Shown: positions 26,801-38,783, counted from the first letter of the stretch. The stretch is 56,632 nucleotides of DNA from Thermodesulfobacteriota bacterium (GCA_025062045.1 JANXAF010000011.1:1-56632); one strand, 5' to 3'. The notes: a model not told the origin generated them from the letters alone. Program-made: numbers and translations.

Positions 26801-28002
26801 GGAAAAGAAAGATATACATCCCCCATATGTGTGACCATTCTTATCCGTTTGCAAGTGCTTTTAGGGCTTGTGGGGTCGATGCAGAGGTTATGGAACCGTC
26901 CAATGAGGATACTTTGGTTTTAGGTAGGAAATTCACGTCTGGCAGGGAATGTTATCCATGCATTTTAACAACCGGTGATATGGTAAAAACCGCCTTAAGG
27001 GAAGACTTTGACCCCAAAAGGAGCGCGTTTTTTATGCCCTCGGGAGGTGGTCCGTGCAGGTTCGGTCAGTACCATAGATTCCATAGGCTTGTCTTAGACG
27101 AGTTAGGCTTTGAAGATGTTCCTATCTACGCTCCAAATCAGGATCATAGGTTTTACCAGGAATTGAACATAATGGGAAAGAAGTTCAAAAGGCTAGGCTG
27201 GAAGGCAATTGTTTCTGTGGATCTTATGACAAAACTTCTTCATGAGATAAGGCCTAGAGAGATAAATAAAGGAGAGGCGGACAGGGTTTATAAGGAATGC
27301 CTTGAGAAGGTTTGCCGCTCCATAGAAAGGGACGCCATAGACTTTATGGAGGTTTTACAAGATGTTCTAAGAGCCATGCTTTCAGTCCCAAGATACAATG
27401 ACGAAAGGCCGATCGTTGGAATAGTCGGAGAGATATACGTAAGACAGAACGCTTTCAGTAACAGCGAGATAGTGAAGAAGGTGGAAGAATATGGAGGAAT
27501 AGCTTGGCTTGCCCCGATTACAGAATGGATCTCCTACATAAACCACATGGGAAAGAAGAAGGCTTTAAGGTTTAAAAGTTATTCGAGCCTTTTTAGCATC
27601 CTACTTACCGAGTATTTCCAGAAAAAGGATGAACATGAGATGGAAAGGATCTTCCTAGAGCATATAAGCTATGGGAAAGAGCCCGAAATAGAGAGCATCC
27701 TAAAGAAGGCGAGTCCGTACATACACGAGAGTTTTGAGGGTGAGGCTATCCTTACGGTTGGAAAATCGATAGACTTTATAGAGAAGGGTGTTTCCGGAAT
27801 AATCAATGCAATGCCTTTTACGTGTATGCCAGGCACTATATCGAGTGCGATTATGAGACTTATTCAGAAAAGATACGGAGTTCCAGTTTTGAACATAGCT
27901 TTTGATGGTCAAGGCCTGTCAAACATAAATACGAGGATTGAAGCATTCATGTATCAGGTTTGGGAACACTTCGAAAGAAAGAAGCTCAAAACGAGACTTT
28001 AA
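23851..28002 (+). CDS. Giant tandem acyl-CoA dehydratase activase (BadF/BcrA-type ATPases plus DUF2229)
   Basis: The 1383-residue protein contains two complete BcrAD/BadFG-type ASKHA ATPase domains. The first (about 1-265) begins GLDIGSIS and has cysteines 125 (LCAAGTGS) and 164 (AGRCTVF). The second (about 310-565) begins GVDVGSIS and has cysteines 435 and 475 in the same motifs. In the homologous 2-hydroxyacyl-CoA dehydratase and benzoyl-CoA reductase activators these cysteines hold a [4Fe-4S] cluster between two subunits. Here the tandem could form it within one chain. The remaining ~800 residues match DUF2229 and a region resembling the dehydratase fold, with several conserved cysteines. 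ATP-driven low-potential electron transfer is inferred; the client enzyme is unknown, and no dehydratase subunits are adjacent. Confidence 0.9.
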   Translation: MYLGLDIGSISVNVVVMDDKNDIVFERYIRHKGRPLEVAKEVVKQAMKDYDIDFISTTGTGAKIFAQKIGATFVNEIVALSKSFSRLYPHIKTVIDIGGEDSKLIIFESVDGKLKIKDFSMNTLCAAGTGSFLDQQASRLKLTIEEFGDIALKSKNPPRIAGRCTVFAKTDMIHLQQIATPDYEIVAGLCYALARNFKGNIAKGKDVEKPVAFVGGVAANKGMIKAIKDVFSLEDGDLIIPQHFTSMGAIGAVFAVLENLSLRQDFKGFDELDEYLRLEMEGETQERLSISQENLNVSYEIKPITEKTEAYLGVDVGSISTNLVVIDKDKNVLAKRYLMTEGRPLEAVKRGLKEIGEEIGDKVIIVGAGTTGSGRYLTADFIGADIVRNEITAQAEAAINIDPEVDTIFEIGGQDSKYISIDRGVIVDFEMNKACAAGTGSFLEEQAERLGISIKEEFGKLALESKNPVKMGERCTVFIESDLVHHQQKGAKTEDLVSGLSYSIVKNYINKVVGDRKIGNRIFFQGGTAFNKGVVAAFETVLKRPIRVPPHHDVTGAIGVAILAMKERTWEKSSFKGFDLSKRNYEIETFECKGCENLCEIRKVKVEGESPLYYGSRCEKYDVVRRTKKVEMKDYFKIREELLIKTYDRESSGEPIGVPLILYSHEFFPFWKAFLSELGFSVVPSDPTNKRIIREGVENVIVESCFPVKLAHGHVLNLIEKGVKTIFLPSVINIKSPSRIVSNTFVCPYAQSFPYTVKGSIDFDEKGVKVLTPVVYFGQGEDLTLKNLIDFGKKIKRSKKDVKRAYEVAKKVQDEFYKRCLKLGMEYLEMLGDEKMGMVIIGRPYNSFDPGANLNIHRKLMDLGVFPVPYDMLPILEGAEDDEDLKDMYWGYGQKILRAAKFVKERQNLYPIYITNFGCGPDSFITHFFKRIVGSKPFLQLEIDEHSADAGIITRLEAFLDSIRHAKRKESQTVKKIRVFTTNGKRKIYIPHMCDHSYPFASAFRACGVDAEVMEPSNEDTLVLGRKFTSGRECYPCILTTGDMVKTALREDFDPKRSAFFMPSGGGPCRFGQYHRFHRLVLDELGFEDVPIYAPNQDHRFYQELNIMGKKFKRLGWKAIVSVDLMTKLLHEIRPREINKGEADRVYKECLEKVCRSIERDAIDFMEVLQDVLRAMLSVPRYNDERPIVGIVGEIYVRQNAFSNSEIVKKVEEYGGIAWLAPITEWISYINHMGKKKALRFKSYSSLFSILLTEYFQKKDEHEMERIFLEHISYGKEPEIESILKKASPYIHESFEGEAILTVGKSIDFIEKGVSGIINAMPFTCMPGTISSAIMRLIQKRYGVPVLNIAFDGQGLSNINTRIEAFMYQVWEHFERKKLKTRL

Positions 28003-29314
28003 ATTCTTCTAGGCCTTCTTGAGCTTTAAGTTGTGAAAGTAAATCACTGTAGCTAGGAGAGCCCATAAAGGCCTTTGTGTAGATCTTTCCTTTTTCAACT
28101 CCGGGCTGATCGAAGGGGTTAATTCCTAAAAGTTCGCCGAAAAGTACGATCGCCATCTCGAAAAGGTAAAATAAAGCGCCGATTGTCTCGCAAGATACAT
28201 TATCGAGATCTATCTCTAATACTGGTACTCCTGCCTCACTGGCAGAGAGTTTTGTGGCCTTAAATTCAGAGAGAAAGAGTTGGCCAAATGTTCTACCGGA
28301 AAGATAATTAAGCTCATCCACGTAGGGGAAACTCATAGGAATGGGCAGATCTATAGACGGTGCAAAGATAAAGATCAAGAATTTATCTTTGGGTCCTCCC
28401 ACGTAGAGTTGAAGCTGGGAATGTTGGTCAGTCACACCCCTTGCCAAAAGTGGGGTGGGCCCTTTTCCGTCTTTACCTAAGCTTTCGGCCTCAAGCTGCC
28501 TAAACCACTCTGAAAAACCGTAAAGCCTGTCACAGTAAGGCATCATCACGTGGATCTTCTTCCCCTTTTTATCCATGAGGTAAAGAAGAGCGCAAAGGAG
28601 AAGGCCAATATTCTTTTCCCCATTTGACCCTTTTATATGTTCGGCCATCTTTTTTGCACCGAGAAGAATGCTTTCGACATCTAGACCCAAAAGTAAAGAA
28701 GGAAACATACCAACGGGACTTAGAACGGAAAACCTACCACCCACATCTTCCGGAACAGAAAGGGTAAAAAGTCTTTCTTCATCGGCGATTCTCTTTAAAG
28801 ATCCCCTTTTTTTGTCTGTTATCACGACTATCCTATTTTTTAGATCGGGAAGATCCTCAAGCAGCTTAAAAAAGAACATAAATTGAGTTAGTGTCTCCGG
28901 GGTTTCTCCCGACTTACTGATCACAATAAGGATCGTTTTTTCTTTATTTAGGAGTTCTGCAACCGTTTTTATCGTGAGAGGGTCTATGTTGTCCAAAATC
29001 CAGTATCTTGGTTTTTTTAAATAATTGTGATAAGGACTCAGAAGGGCATTGAATATAGCGTAGGCACCTAGGGCAGAACCTCCTATCCCCAAAAGAAGAA
29101 TATCTTCTATTTGTCCATTTTTAATCTCATCTGCCTTCTGCTTCATCTCGTAGAGCTCGTATTTCTCAAAGGGAAGCCTCATAAAGGGATAGGGATTTTC
29201 GTGTAGTTTTTCGTTTAGGATTTCAAGTCTACTTATCGTTTGTGCAAGCTCCTCCTCCGAGACTCCAGAAGGGTTTTTTCTTTTTAGGCAGTAAGTGTAG
29301 TCTAGATGAATCAT
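27986..29314 (-). CDS. pgi: Glucose-6-phosphate isomerase
   Basis: Pgi interconverts glucose-6-phosphate and fructose-6-phosphate, the latter being the GlmS substrate. The 442-residue protein has LGIGGSALGAYA, VISKSGETPETL and the C-terminal QPGVEKGK motif. It is the shorter type found in Gram-positives and many anaerobes. It is the last gene of the leftward guaB-guaA-dnaE-accA-pgi set and overlaps the activase gene tail-to-tail by 17 bases. Confidence 0.95.
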   Translation of the reverse strand: MIHLDYTYCLKRKNPSGVSEEELAQTISRLEILNEKLHENPYPFMRLPFEKYELYEMKQKADEIKNGQIEDILLLGIGGSALGAYAIFNALLSPYHNYLKKPRYWILDNIDPLTIKTVAELLNKEKTILIVISKSGETPETLTQFMFFFKLLEDLPDLKNRIVVITDKKRGSLKRIADEERLFTLSVPEDVGGRFSVLSPVGMFPSLLLGLDVESILLGAKKMAEHIKGSNGEKNIGLLLCALLYLMDKKGKKIHVMMPYCDRLYGFSEWFRQLEAESLGKDGKGPTPLLARGVTDQHSQLQLYVGGPKDKFLIFIFAPSIDLPIPMSFPYVDELNYLSGRTFGQLFLSEFKATKLSASEAGVPVLEIDLDNVSCETIGALFYLFEMAIVLFGELLGINPFDQPGVEKGKIYTKAFMGSPSYSDLLSQLKAQEGLEEFKVSF

Positions 29315-29315
29315 G

Positions 29316-30269
29316 TTACTCGAGAAATATTCCCATTCTTTTAAATTTCTCGTATCTTCTTTCCTTTAGCTCTTCAGGTGGAATGTTCGTCAATTCTTGA
29401 AGGTGGGCCTGGATAGCCTCTTTTGTGTTCATAAAAGTTTCACTCCAATTTCTGTGGGCTCCTCCAAAAGGTTCTTTGACTATTTGATCCACGACTTTAA
29501 GTTCGTAAAGGTCCTGGGCGGTCAACTTTAAAGATGAAGCAGCCTGGTGTGCTTTTGTCCCGTCCCTCCAAAGGATGGCAGCACACCCTTCAGGGGATAT
29601 AACGGAGTAAATCGAGTTTTCGAGCATAAGAATCCTATCGGCGACCCCAATAGCCAATGCTCCACCGCTTCCTCCCTCACCTATAACTACGCTAACTATG
29701 GGTATCTCGAGGGTAAACATGAAATATATGCTTGAGGCGATCGCCTCTGCCTGTCCCCTTTCCTCTGCCCCCACACCCGGATAAGCTCCCGGTGTATCGA
29801 TAAACGTGATGAGAGGTTTCTTCCACCTGTTTGCCAAATCCATTATTCTTATCGCTTTTCTATATCCTTCTGGGTGGGCCATTCCGAAATTCCTATAGGC
29901 CATCTCTTTTATGTCCCTTCCCTTTTGGTGTCCGAGAAAAGCAACAGATCTTCCGTTAAACTTCCCAAAACCACCTACTAGTGCGGGATCGTCTTTAAAC
30001 TTTCTATCTCCATGAATTTCGAAATAATCGTTAAAAAGGTTACTTACGTAATCGAGAGTTCTTGGTCTATTGAGATGTCTTGAAATCTGGGTCTTCTGCC
30101 AGGGAGAGAGATCACTGTAAATCTCTTTTTCGAGTTTTGCTATTTTCCGCTCTAAGCTCCTTATCTCTTTTGCAAAGTGAGGATCGTTAGGGTCGTGAAA
30201 CTTTCTTATCTCCTCTAGCCTGGCCTCAAGCGGTTTTAATTTCATCTCAAAATCGAGGTAGTGTTTCAT
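29316..30269 (-). CDS. accA: Acetyl-CoA carboxylase carboxyltransferase subunit alpha
   Basis: AccA forms the carboxyltransferase with AccD to make malonyl-CoA for fatty acids. The protein has 317 residues. GAYPGVGAEERGQAEAIA and IGEGGSGGALAIG are the biotin/CoA-binding signatures, and the N-terminal coiled coil of ~80 residues is typical. AccD is not in the window. The start overlaps the dnaE stop by four bases. Confidence 0.97.
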   Translation of the reverse strand: MKHYLDFEMKLKPLEARLEEIRKFHDPNDPHFAKEIRSLERKIAKLEKEIYSDLSPWQKTQISRHLNRPRTLDYVSNLFNDYFEIHGDRKFKDDPALVGGFGKFNGRSVAFLGHQKGRDIKEMAYRNFGMAHPEGYRKAIRIMDLANRWKKPLITFIDTPGAYPGVGAEERGQAEAIASSIYFMFTLEIPIVSVVIGEGGSGGALAIGVADRILMLENSIYSVISPEGCAAILWRDGTKAHQAASSLKLTAQDLYELKVVDQIVKEPFGGAHRNWSETFMNTKEAIQAHLQELTNIPPEELKERRYEKFKRMGIFLE

Positions 30270-33200
30270 GGAGAAACCTTATATGTTACACCAAAAGGAA
30301 AATATCTTTTTAAGATTTCAAGTCGCTCAGGATTTATCTTCAAATTTTCTACTCTTATGCTTCTTTCTTCTCCATTTTCAAGAAAGTGAATGTGAAGCTC
30401 AGAATCGCCTCTGATTGTAAAAAGGACATCTTTAAGCCTTTTTAGATCTTCTTTTTTTACAAAATTGCAATCGATAGATATATGCACCTTTTTGGTGGGA
30501 CCGTTCCGTGGAAGTTCAAAAGAGCTCACGTTCTTGGCCCTTAACTTTACCACATCGTTTTCGCCTTTTTCTACTGTTCCCAGAACCACGATTGGTTTAT
30601 CATCCCTCAAAAGATGGGAAACTTTTTGCAAAAGGTCAGGAAAGACTACAACTTCCACCATCCCCTTGGTGTCTTCCAAGGTAATGTATGCCATCTTTTC
30701 ACCTTTTTTCGTCTTTATCTCCCTTAAAGTATTGACTATACCCACAAGTTTCACCTCATGGTCCTCTAATTCCTCGATCTCCTTAAGTTTCTGAGTATCG
30801 TAAGGCGTGATGTTTTTTATGAGTTCTGTGTAGGAACTCAAAGGATGTTCGGAAAAGTAAAATCCAAAAGCCTCTTTTTCGCCAAATAGTATCTCCTCTC
30901 TAGAGAGTTCCTCTATGTCCGGGATCGGCATAAAATGCATATCCCGCATATCGTCAAATATGGAGGGCTGTTTTTGCTTTTCGCTCTCCCTCTGGGATAG
31001 CTCGGACCTCTGGCTCAAAATGTAAAGTATTTGGGAGCGCCTAAGCCCAAAGGAATCAAAACATCCTGCCTTTGCAAGACTTTCCAAAACTTTTTTGTTT
31101 ACCTTTCTCGAATCAACAATTGCGAGAAACTGCATAAGGGACTCAAACCTTCCAACCTTCTTTCTCGTCTCCAAAATGTTCTCTATTGCCGCATCTCCGA
31201 CATTTTTGATACCTTCAAGTCCATATCTTATCATCCCGTCCTTTACGGTAAACGATCTATCACTCTCATTTATGTCAGGCGGTAGGACCTTGATACCCTG
31301 TTCTCGACACTCCGTTATGTACCTTAGCATGTTATCCGTGTTCGTGACCTCGCTTGTGAGAAGGGCAGCCATAAAGTATGTTGGATAATGGGCCTTAAGG
31401 TACGCGGTCTGATAAGCCACAAGTGCATAAGCTGCACTGTGAGACTTGTTAAATCCGTATTCTCCGAATCTCAAAATAACGTCGTATATTCTTTCTGCCA
31501 CATCCTTTTGAACCCCGTTTCTAAGACAGCCCTCTAGAAAACTTTCCCTGTAGTTCTTTAATTCTTCCGGAATCTTCTTGCTTATAGCCTTCCTTAAAGC
31601 GTCGGCCTCCTTCATTGAAAAGCCGGCAAGCTCGGAAGCCATCCTCATTATCTGTTCCTGGTAGACTATAACTCCGTAGGTGTCGCTCAGAATAGGTCTT
31701 AGCTTTTCCACCTCAAAAGTGATAAGGGCAGGGTTATTCTTCCTCTTTATGAACTCTTCGATCATTCCGCTTGTAAGGGGGCCTGGTCTGTATAAGGCTA
31801 TAAGCGCTATTATGTCTTCAAACTTTGAAGGCCTGAGTCTCACAAGAAGCTCCCTCATCCCTCTACTTTCAAGCTGGAACACCCCTGATGTGTTTCCCGA
31901 CGATAGTAACTCGTATGTCTTTTTATCATCAAGGGGGATCTTGGAGATGTCAAGGTCTATGCCGTTTTCTTTTAACATTTTAACTACTGTGTCTATTATC
32001 GTGAGGGTCTTAAGTCCTAAAAAGTCGAACTTAACAAGCCCTATCTTTTCGATCATTTTCATCGGGTACTGGGTTACTGTCTCGCCATTGGTTCCTCTGT
32101 AGAGAGGAAGGTATTCCGTCAATGGCTTATTAGATATAACGATACCTGCCGCGTGGGTGGAGGCGTGTCTTGCAAGGCCCTCAAGGGAGATAGCTGTATC
32201 GAGGAGTTCTTTTACCCTTTCGTCTCTCTCGTATAGCTCTTTCAGGGCAGGTTCAGTAGACAAAGCAGCCTCTATGCTTTTTGCAAAAGGAGGGACAAGT
32301 TTTGCTATCCTGTCTACCTCTCCGTACGATAGTCCTAGAGCCCTTCCCACATCCCTTATAGCAGCCCTAGACTGCATAGTCCCGAAGGTGATGATCTGAG
32401 CAACGTTTTCTTTTCCGTATTTGTTCATAACATACTCGATTACTTTCTCCCTTCCTTCCATGCAGAAGTCTACATCTATGTCAGGAGGTGAGACACGATC
32501 GGGATTCAAGAACCTCTCGAACAAAAGATCATACCTTATAGGGTCTATGTCTGTTATGTTTAAGCAGTAAGCAACCAAACTGCCAGCTGCAGAACCCCTG
32601 CCTGGACCGACAGGTATACCGTTTTTTTTGGCAAAGTCTATAAAGTCAGAGACGATAAGGAAGTAACCGACAAAACCGGTCTTCTTTATGACATCTATTT
32701 CGTAGTTCAGACGTCCCTCGTACTTTTTTAAAATCTCTTCCGAAAAATTCTCGTAATTCTTTTTTATTTCCTCTATTTTCTTTTCAAAACCTCTCCTTGT
32801 TACCTGCTCGAAATACTCCTCAAGACTTATATTTTCCGAAATTTTGAATTCTGGAAAGTGATAGGTTCCGGATTCGATCTCCAAATTGCACATCTCCGAG
32901 ATTTCGAGTGTACTTTTTATAGCCTCTTTGCAATCTGAAAAGATACTTTCCATCTCTTTGGCCGATTTGAAGTAAAACTGATCAGTTTTGAATGAAAGCC
33001 TGTCTTTATCCGAAACTTTTTTTCCGGTCTGGATCGAAAGGAGAATTTCATGCGATTTGTACTCCTCTCTTCTCAAATAATGACAATCGTTTGTAGCGAC
33101 AAGAGGAATACCAAAGTATTTTGCAAGTTTAATTAAAGATTCGTTGACCTTTTTCTGTTCCTCAAGCCCGTTATACTGAAGTTCGAAATAAAGCCGATTT

Positions 33201-33703
33201 TCAAAGATGGAGATGTAATCCTCGATCGCCTTTTTTAAAGCGGTTTCGTCTTCTTTGAGTATGAGGTAAGGAATCTCCCCTTTGAGGCAGGCTGTAAGGC
33301 ATATCAGACCTTCGTTATACTTTACAAGTAGCTCCTTGTCTATACGGGGTACGTAATAAAAACCTTCGAACTGGGCTAGAGTCACAAGTTTAATAAGGTT
33401 TTTGTACCCTGTATTATCCATCGCTAAAAGCACAAGGTGATAGGCGTTCTCCTCCCCTTTAATTTTTTTCTGTTCAAACCTTGATTTTGGAGCGATATAA
33501 GCTTCACATCCTATTATGGGCTTTATGCCTCTTTCTTTTGCCGAAAAGTAAAATTCGGCTGCCCCAAACATGCAGCCATGGTCTGTCAAGGCGCAAGAGG
33601 TCATCCCGAACTCTCTCATCCTTTCAAAAAGGTTTTCAAATCTTATGGCACCATCTAGAAGGCTGTACTGGGAATGGACATGTAGATGCACAAATTCACT
33701 CAT
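30266..33703 (-). CDS. dnaE: DNA polymerase III subunit alpha
   Basis: This replicative polymerase has 1145 residues. An N-terminal PHP domain (HVHSQYSLLDG, LTDHG, GCEAY, ATNDCHYLRR) precedes the palm, where PGRGSAAGSLVAY and SPPDIDVDF supply catalytic aspartates. Fingers and tandem HhH follow, then an OB-fold near residues 985-1065 (HEVKLVGIVNTLRE). The likely metal ligands of the PHP domain appear intact, unlike E. coli. There is no intein or split. It is coupled to accA and six bases from guaA. Confidence 0.97.
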   Translation of the reverse strand: MSEFVHLHVHSQYSLLDGAIRFENLFERMREFGMTSCALTDHGCMFGAAEFYFSAKERGIKPIIGCEAYIAPKSRFEQKKIKGEENAYHLVLLAMDNTGYKNLIKLVTLAQFEGFYYVPRIDKELLVKYNEGLICLTACLKGEIPYLILKEDETALKKAIEDYISIFENRLYFELQYNGLEEQKKVNESLIKLAKYFGIPLVATNDCHYLRREEYKSHEILLSIQTGKKVSDKDRLSFKTDQFYFKSAKEMESIFSDCKEAIKSTLEISEMCNLEIESGTYHFPEFKISENISLEEYFEQVTRRGFEKKIEEIKKNYENFSEEILKKYEGRLNYEIDVIKKTGFVGYFLIVSDFIDFAKKNGIPVGPGRGSAAGSLVAYCLNITDIDPIRYDLLFERFLNPDRVSPPDIDVDFCMEGREKVIEYVMNKYGKENVAQIITFGTMQSRAAIRDVGRALGLSYGEVDRIAKLVPPFAKSIEAALSTEPALKELYERDERVKELLDTAISLEGLARHASTHAAGIVISNKPLTEYLPLYRGTNGETVTQYPMKMIEKIGLVKFDFLGLKTLTIIDTVVKMLKENGIDLDISKIPLDDKKTYELLSSGNTSGVFQLESRGMRELLVRLRPSKFEDIIALIALYRPGPLTSGMIEEFIKRKNNPALITFEVEKLRPILSDTYGVIVYQEQIMRMASELAGFSMKEADALRKAISKKIPEELKNYRESFLEGCLRNGVQKDVAERIYDVILRFGEYGFNKSHSAAYALVAYQTAYLKAHYPTYFMAALLTSEVTNTDNMLRYITECREQGIKVLPPDINESDRSFTVKDGMIRYGLEGIKNVGDAAIENILETRKKVGRFESLMQFLAIVDSRKVNKKVLESLAKAGCFDSFGLRRSQILYILSQRSELSQRESEKQKQPSIFDDMRDMHFMPIPDIEELSREEILFGEKEAFGFYFSEHPLSSYTELIKNITPYDTQKLKEIEELEDHEVKLVGIVNTLREIKTKKGEKMAYITLEDTKGMVEVVVFPDLLQKVSHLLRDDKPIVVLGTVEKGENDVVKLRAKNVSSFELPRNGPTKKVHISIDCNFVKKEDLKRLKDVLFTIRGDSELHIHFLENGEERSIRVENLKINPERLEILKRYFPFGVTYKVSP

Positions 33704-33709
33704 GGCTCA

Positions 33710-36741
<3,032 letters not shown>

Positions 36742-36773
36742 TTACGATTTCTTAAGGGACTTAAAAAAGTGCA

Positions 36774-36801
36774 TTGATAGGGCTTGTCATTTTCTTTGCA
36801 A
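36774..36801 (-). promoter_or_regulatory. Candidate guaB promoter
   Basis: On the minus strand TTGCAA (36801-36796), 16 bases, TATCAA (36779-36774). It interleaves with the rightward promoter at 36784-36811. Confidence 0.45.
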
Positions 36802-36811
36802 GTAGTATAAT
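36784..36811 (+). promoter_or_regulatory. Promoter of the oligopeptide-type ABC ATPase genes
   Basis: TTGTCA (36784-36789), 16 bases, perfect TATAAT (36806-36811). The leader of about 30 bases has no clear Shine-Dalgarno sequence before the ATG at 36850. Confidence 0.65.
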
Positions 36812-36849
36812 TCATAGGGTCCAAATAATCAAATCATAAAGTCTTCTAC

Positions 36850-37800
36850 ATGCTACTCGAGATCAGAAACCTCTCAGTTAGCGTTCTCACAGATTTAGGA
36901 TACTTAGATGTGATAGAGGATGTGAGTTTTGGGATAAACGAAGGAGAGATATACGGACTTGTTGGGGAGAGCGGATGCGGAAAAACAGTAACCGCACTTT
37001 CTATTTTGAAACTTCTTGGCGATGGATTTAAGATAAAGACGGGTAGTATCATCTTCAAGGGACAGAATCTTTTATCTCTCGAAGAGAAAGAAATACAAAA
37101 AATAAGAGGAAGACAGATATCCATCGTCTTTCAGGAGCCCATGACATCGCTAAACCCTGTTATAAAGGTAGGTGAACAGATAGGAGAGATGCTTAAAATC
37201 CATCTAGGATTAGACAAAAAAACCTCTAAAGAGCGGGCGATAGAGCTTTTAAGGAGGGTGGGATTCGAAAATCCCGAAAAGAGGTACCACCAGTATCCAC
37301 ATCAGCTAAGTGGGGGCCAGAGACAGAGGGTATTAATTGCTATTGCGATATCTTTAAGACCAAGTCTTATCATCTGTGATGAGCCAACGACAGCCCTCGA
37401 TGTGGCCTCAGAGTGGGAAGTGCTAAGCATTCTTCTCAGCCTGGTTAAAGAAGAGAAAATGGCGATGCTCTTTATAACCCACGATCTTCACCTAATAGAA
37501 AAGATATGCGATAGGATAGGAATAATGTATCTCGGAAGGATAGTTGAGGAACAGAAAAAAGAAGATTTCTTTAGAAATCCTCTCCATCCGTACAGTCAGG
37601 GCCTTCTAAATTCAGCCCTTATAAAAGGTGAAGAATTGAAACCGATAAGAGGTAGCGTGCCTGACCTAAGAAACATACCTCACGGGTGTAAATTCCATCC
37701 AAGATGTGACTTTTCAAGAGATGTCTGCTTACGGAAGGAGCCGGAACTTTTAAATCAGGGAGATGGTAGATGGGTACGGTGCTTTTTGTACGGAATCTAA
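36850..37800 (+). CDS. Oligopeptide/dipeptide-type ABC transporter ATPase (OppD/DppD-like)
   Basis: The 316-residue protein has Walker A GESGCGKT (39-46), signature LSGGQRQRV (near 155) and Walker B IICDEPTTALDV. The C-terminal extension (HPRCDF, then Cys) is the oligo-HPY domain found only in oligopeptide, dipeptide and nickel importer ATPases. It would power an inner-membrane importer. No permease or binding-protein gene is next to it; its only partner is the following OppF-like ATPase, which it overlaps by 31 bases. Confidence 0.9.
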   Translation: MLLEIRNLSVSVLTDLGYLDVIEDVSFGINEGEIYGLVGESGCGKTVTALSILKLLGDGFKIKTGSIIFKGQNLLSLEEKEIQKIRGRQISIVFQEPMTSLNPVIKVGEQIGEMLKIHLGLDKKTSKERAIELLRRVGFENPEKRYHQYPHQLSGGQRQRVLIAIAISLRPSLIICDEPTTALDVASEWEVLSILLSLVKEEKMAMLFITHDLHLIEKICDRIGIMYLGRIVEEQKKEDFFRNPLHPYSQGLLNSALIKGEELKPIRGSVPDLRNIPHGCKFHPRCDFSRDVCLRKEPELLNQGDGRWVRCFLYGI

Positions 37801-38702
37801 AAAAGACCTACGAAGTTAAAAAGACTGTCTTTTCCATATCGAGTACCAAAATAAAAGCTCTGGATGATGTTTCTTTCGAACTGCAAGAAGGCGATACGCT
37901 CGGGATTGTGGGCGAGAGTGGTTCTGGAAAAAGCACGCTTGCTAGATGTATCCTTTTACTCGAAAGACCAGATTCTGGATCGATAAATTTTATGGGCTTC
38001 GATCTTTTAAATCTAAAGGAAAAAGACCTTAAACCTTTCCGAAAACAGATTCAGATCGTCTTTCAGGATCCGTATTCTTCCCTTAACCCCAGAAAAAGGG
38101 TTATCGACATAATCTCAGAACCGATAATGAATTTTAAGTTAAAAAATAAATCGGAAGCGAAAGACGCTGTCATCGATATACTCCAGGATGTTGGACTTGA
38201 TGAAAGCTTTTTGTACAAGTATCCCCACGAGATGAGCGGCGGTCAGAGACAAAGGGTAGCGATAGCGAGGGCTCTCGCCACCAATCCTTCCCTTATCGTT
38301 GCGGATGAGCCGGTCTCCTCTCTGGACGTATCGATACAAGCCCAAATTTTAAGCCTTTTTCTAAAGATAAAGGAGGCCAAAAGACTATCCTTGATCTTCA
38401 TCTCCCACGATCTAAATGTCGTAAAGTTTATCTCCCACAGGGTTATCGTGATGTTCCGCGGAAGAATCGTGGAAGAAGGAAAGAAAGAAGAGGTCTTTTC
38501 CAACCCAATGCACCCTTACACGAGGATGCTCCTTAACTACTCAAAGGGATTGTTTTTTGCAAAAAGGAGCGGAAACGGAACCCAAAAAGGCTGCGTCTAT
38601 TACGATAGATGTGCTGAAAGAAAGACAAGATGCTACTTTGAGTCGCCAATTCTCGTAGGAGAAACAACACATAGGGTTGCCTGCTTCTCTTTTTCCTTAT
38701 AG
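37770..38702 (+). CDS. Oligopeptide/dipeptide-type ABC transporter ATPase (OppF/DppF-like)
   Basis: The 310-residue protein has Walker A GESGSGKS (48-55), signature MSGGQRQRV, Walker B IVADEPVSSLDV and switch His in FISHDL. The C-terminal oligo-HPY region has the YYDRCAERKTRC cysteines. It pairs with the preceding ATPase as the second half of a heterodimer. The permeases and binding protein must be encoded elsewhere, or the pair serves several importers. Confidence 0.9.
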   Translation: MGTVLFVRNLKKTYEVKKTVFSISSTKIKALDDVSFELQEGDTLGIVGESGSGKSTLARCILLLERPDSGSINFMGFDLLNLKEKDLKPFRKQIQIVFQDPYSSLNPRKRVIDIISEPIMNFKLKNKSEAKDAVIDILQDVGLDESFLYKYPHEMSGGQRQRVAIARALATNPSLIVADEPVSSLDVSIQAQILSLFLKIKEAKRLSLIFISHDLNVVKFISHRVIVMFRGRIVEEGKKEEVFSNPMHPYTRMLLNYSKGLFFAKRSGNGTQKGCVYYDRCAERKTRCYFESPILVGETTHRVACFSFSL

Positions 38703-38727
38703 CTAGATAGTGTTTTAATTATGGCTC

Positions 38728-38757
38728 TTGCCCTTTGTTTTCAAATTTTCCTAAAAT
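38728..38757 (+). promoter_or_regulatory. Candidate promoter of the AOR gene
   Basis: TTGCCC (38728-38733), 18 bases, TAAAAT (38752-38757). An AAAGGGGGT ribosome-binding site precedes the ATG at 38784. Confidence 0.4.
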
Positions 38758-38783
38758 TGCAAAAAAACTAAAAGGGGGTAACT

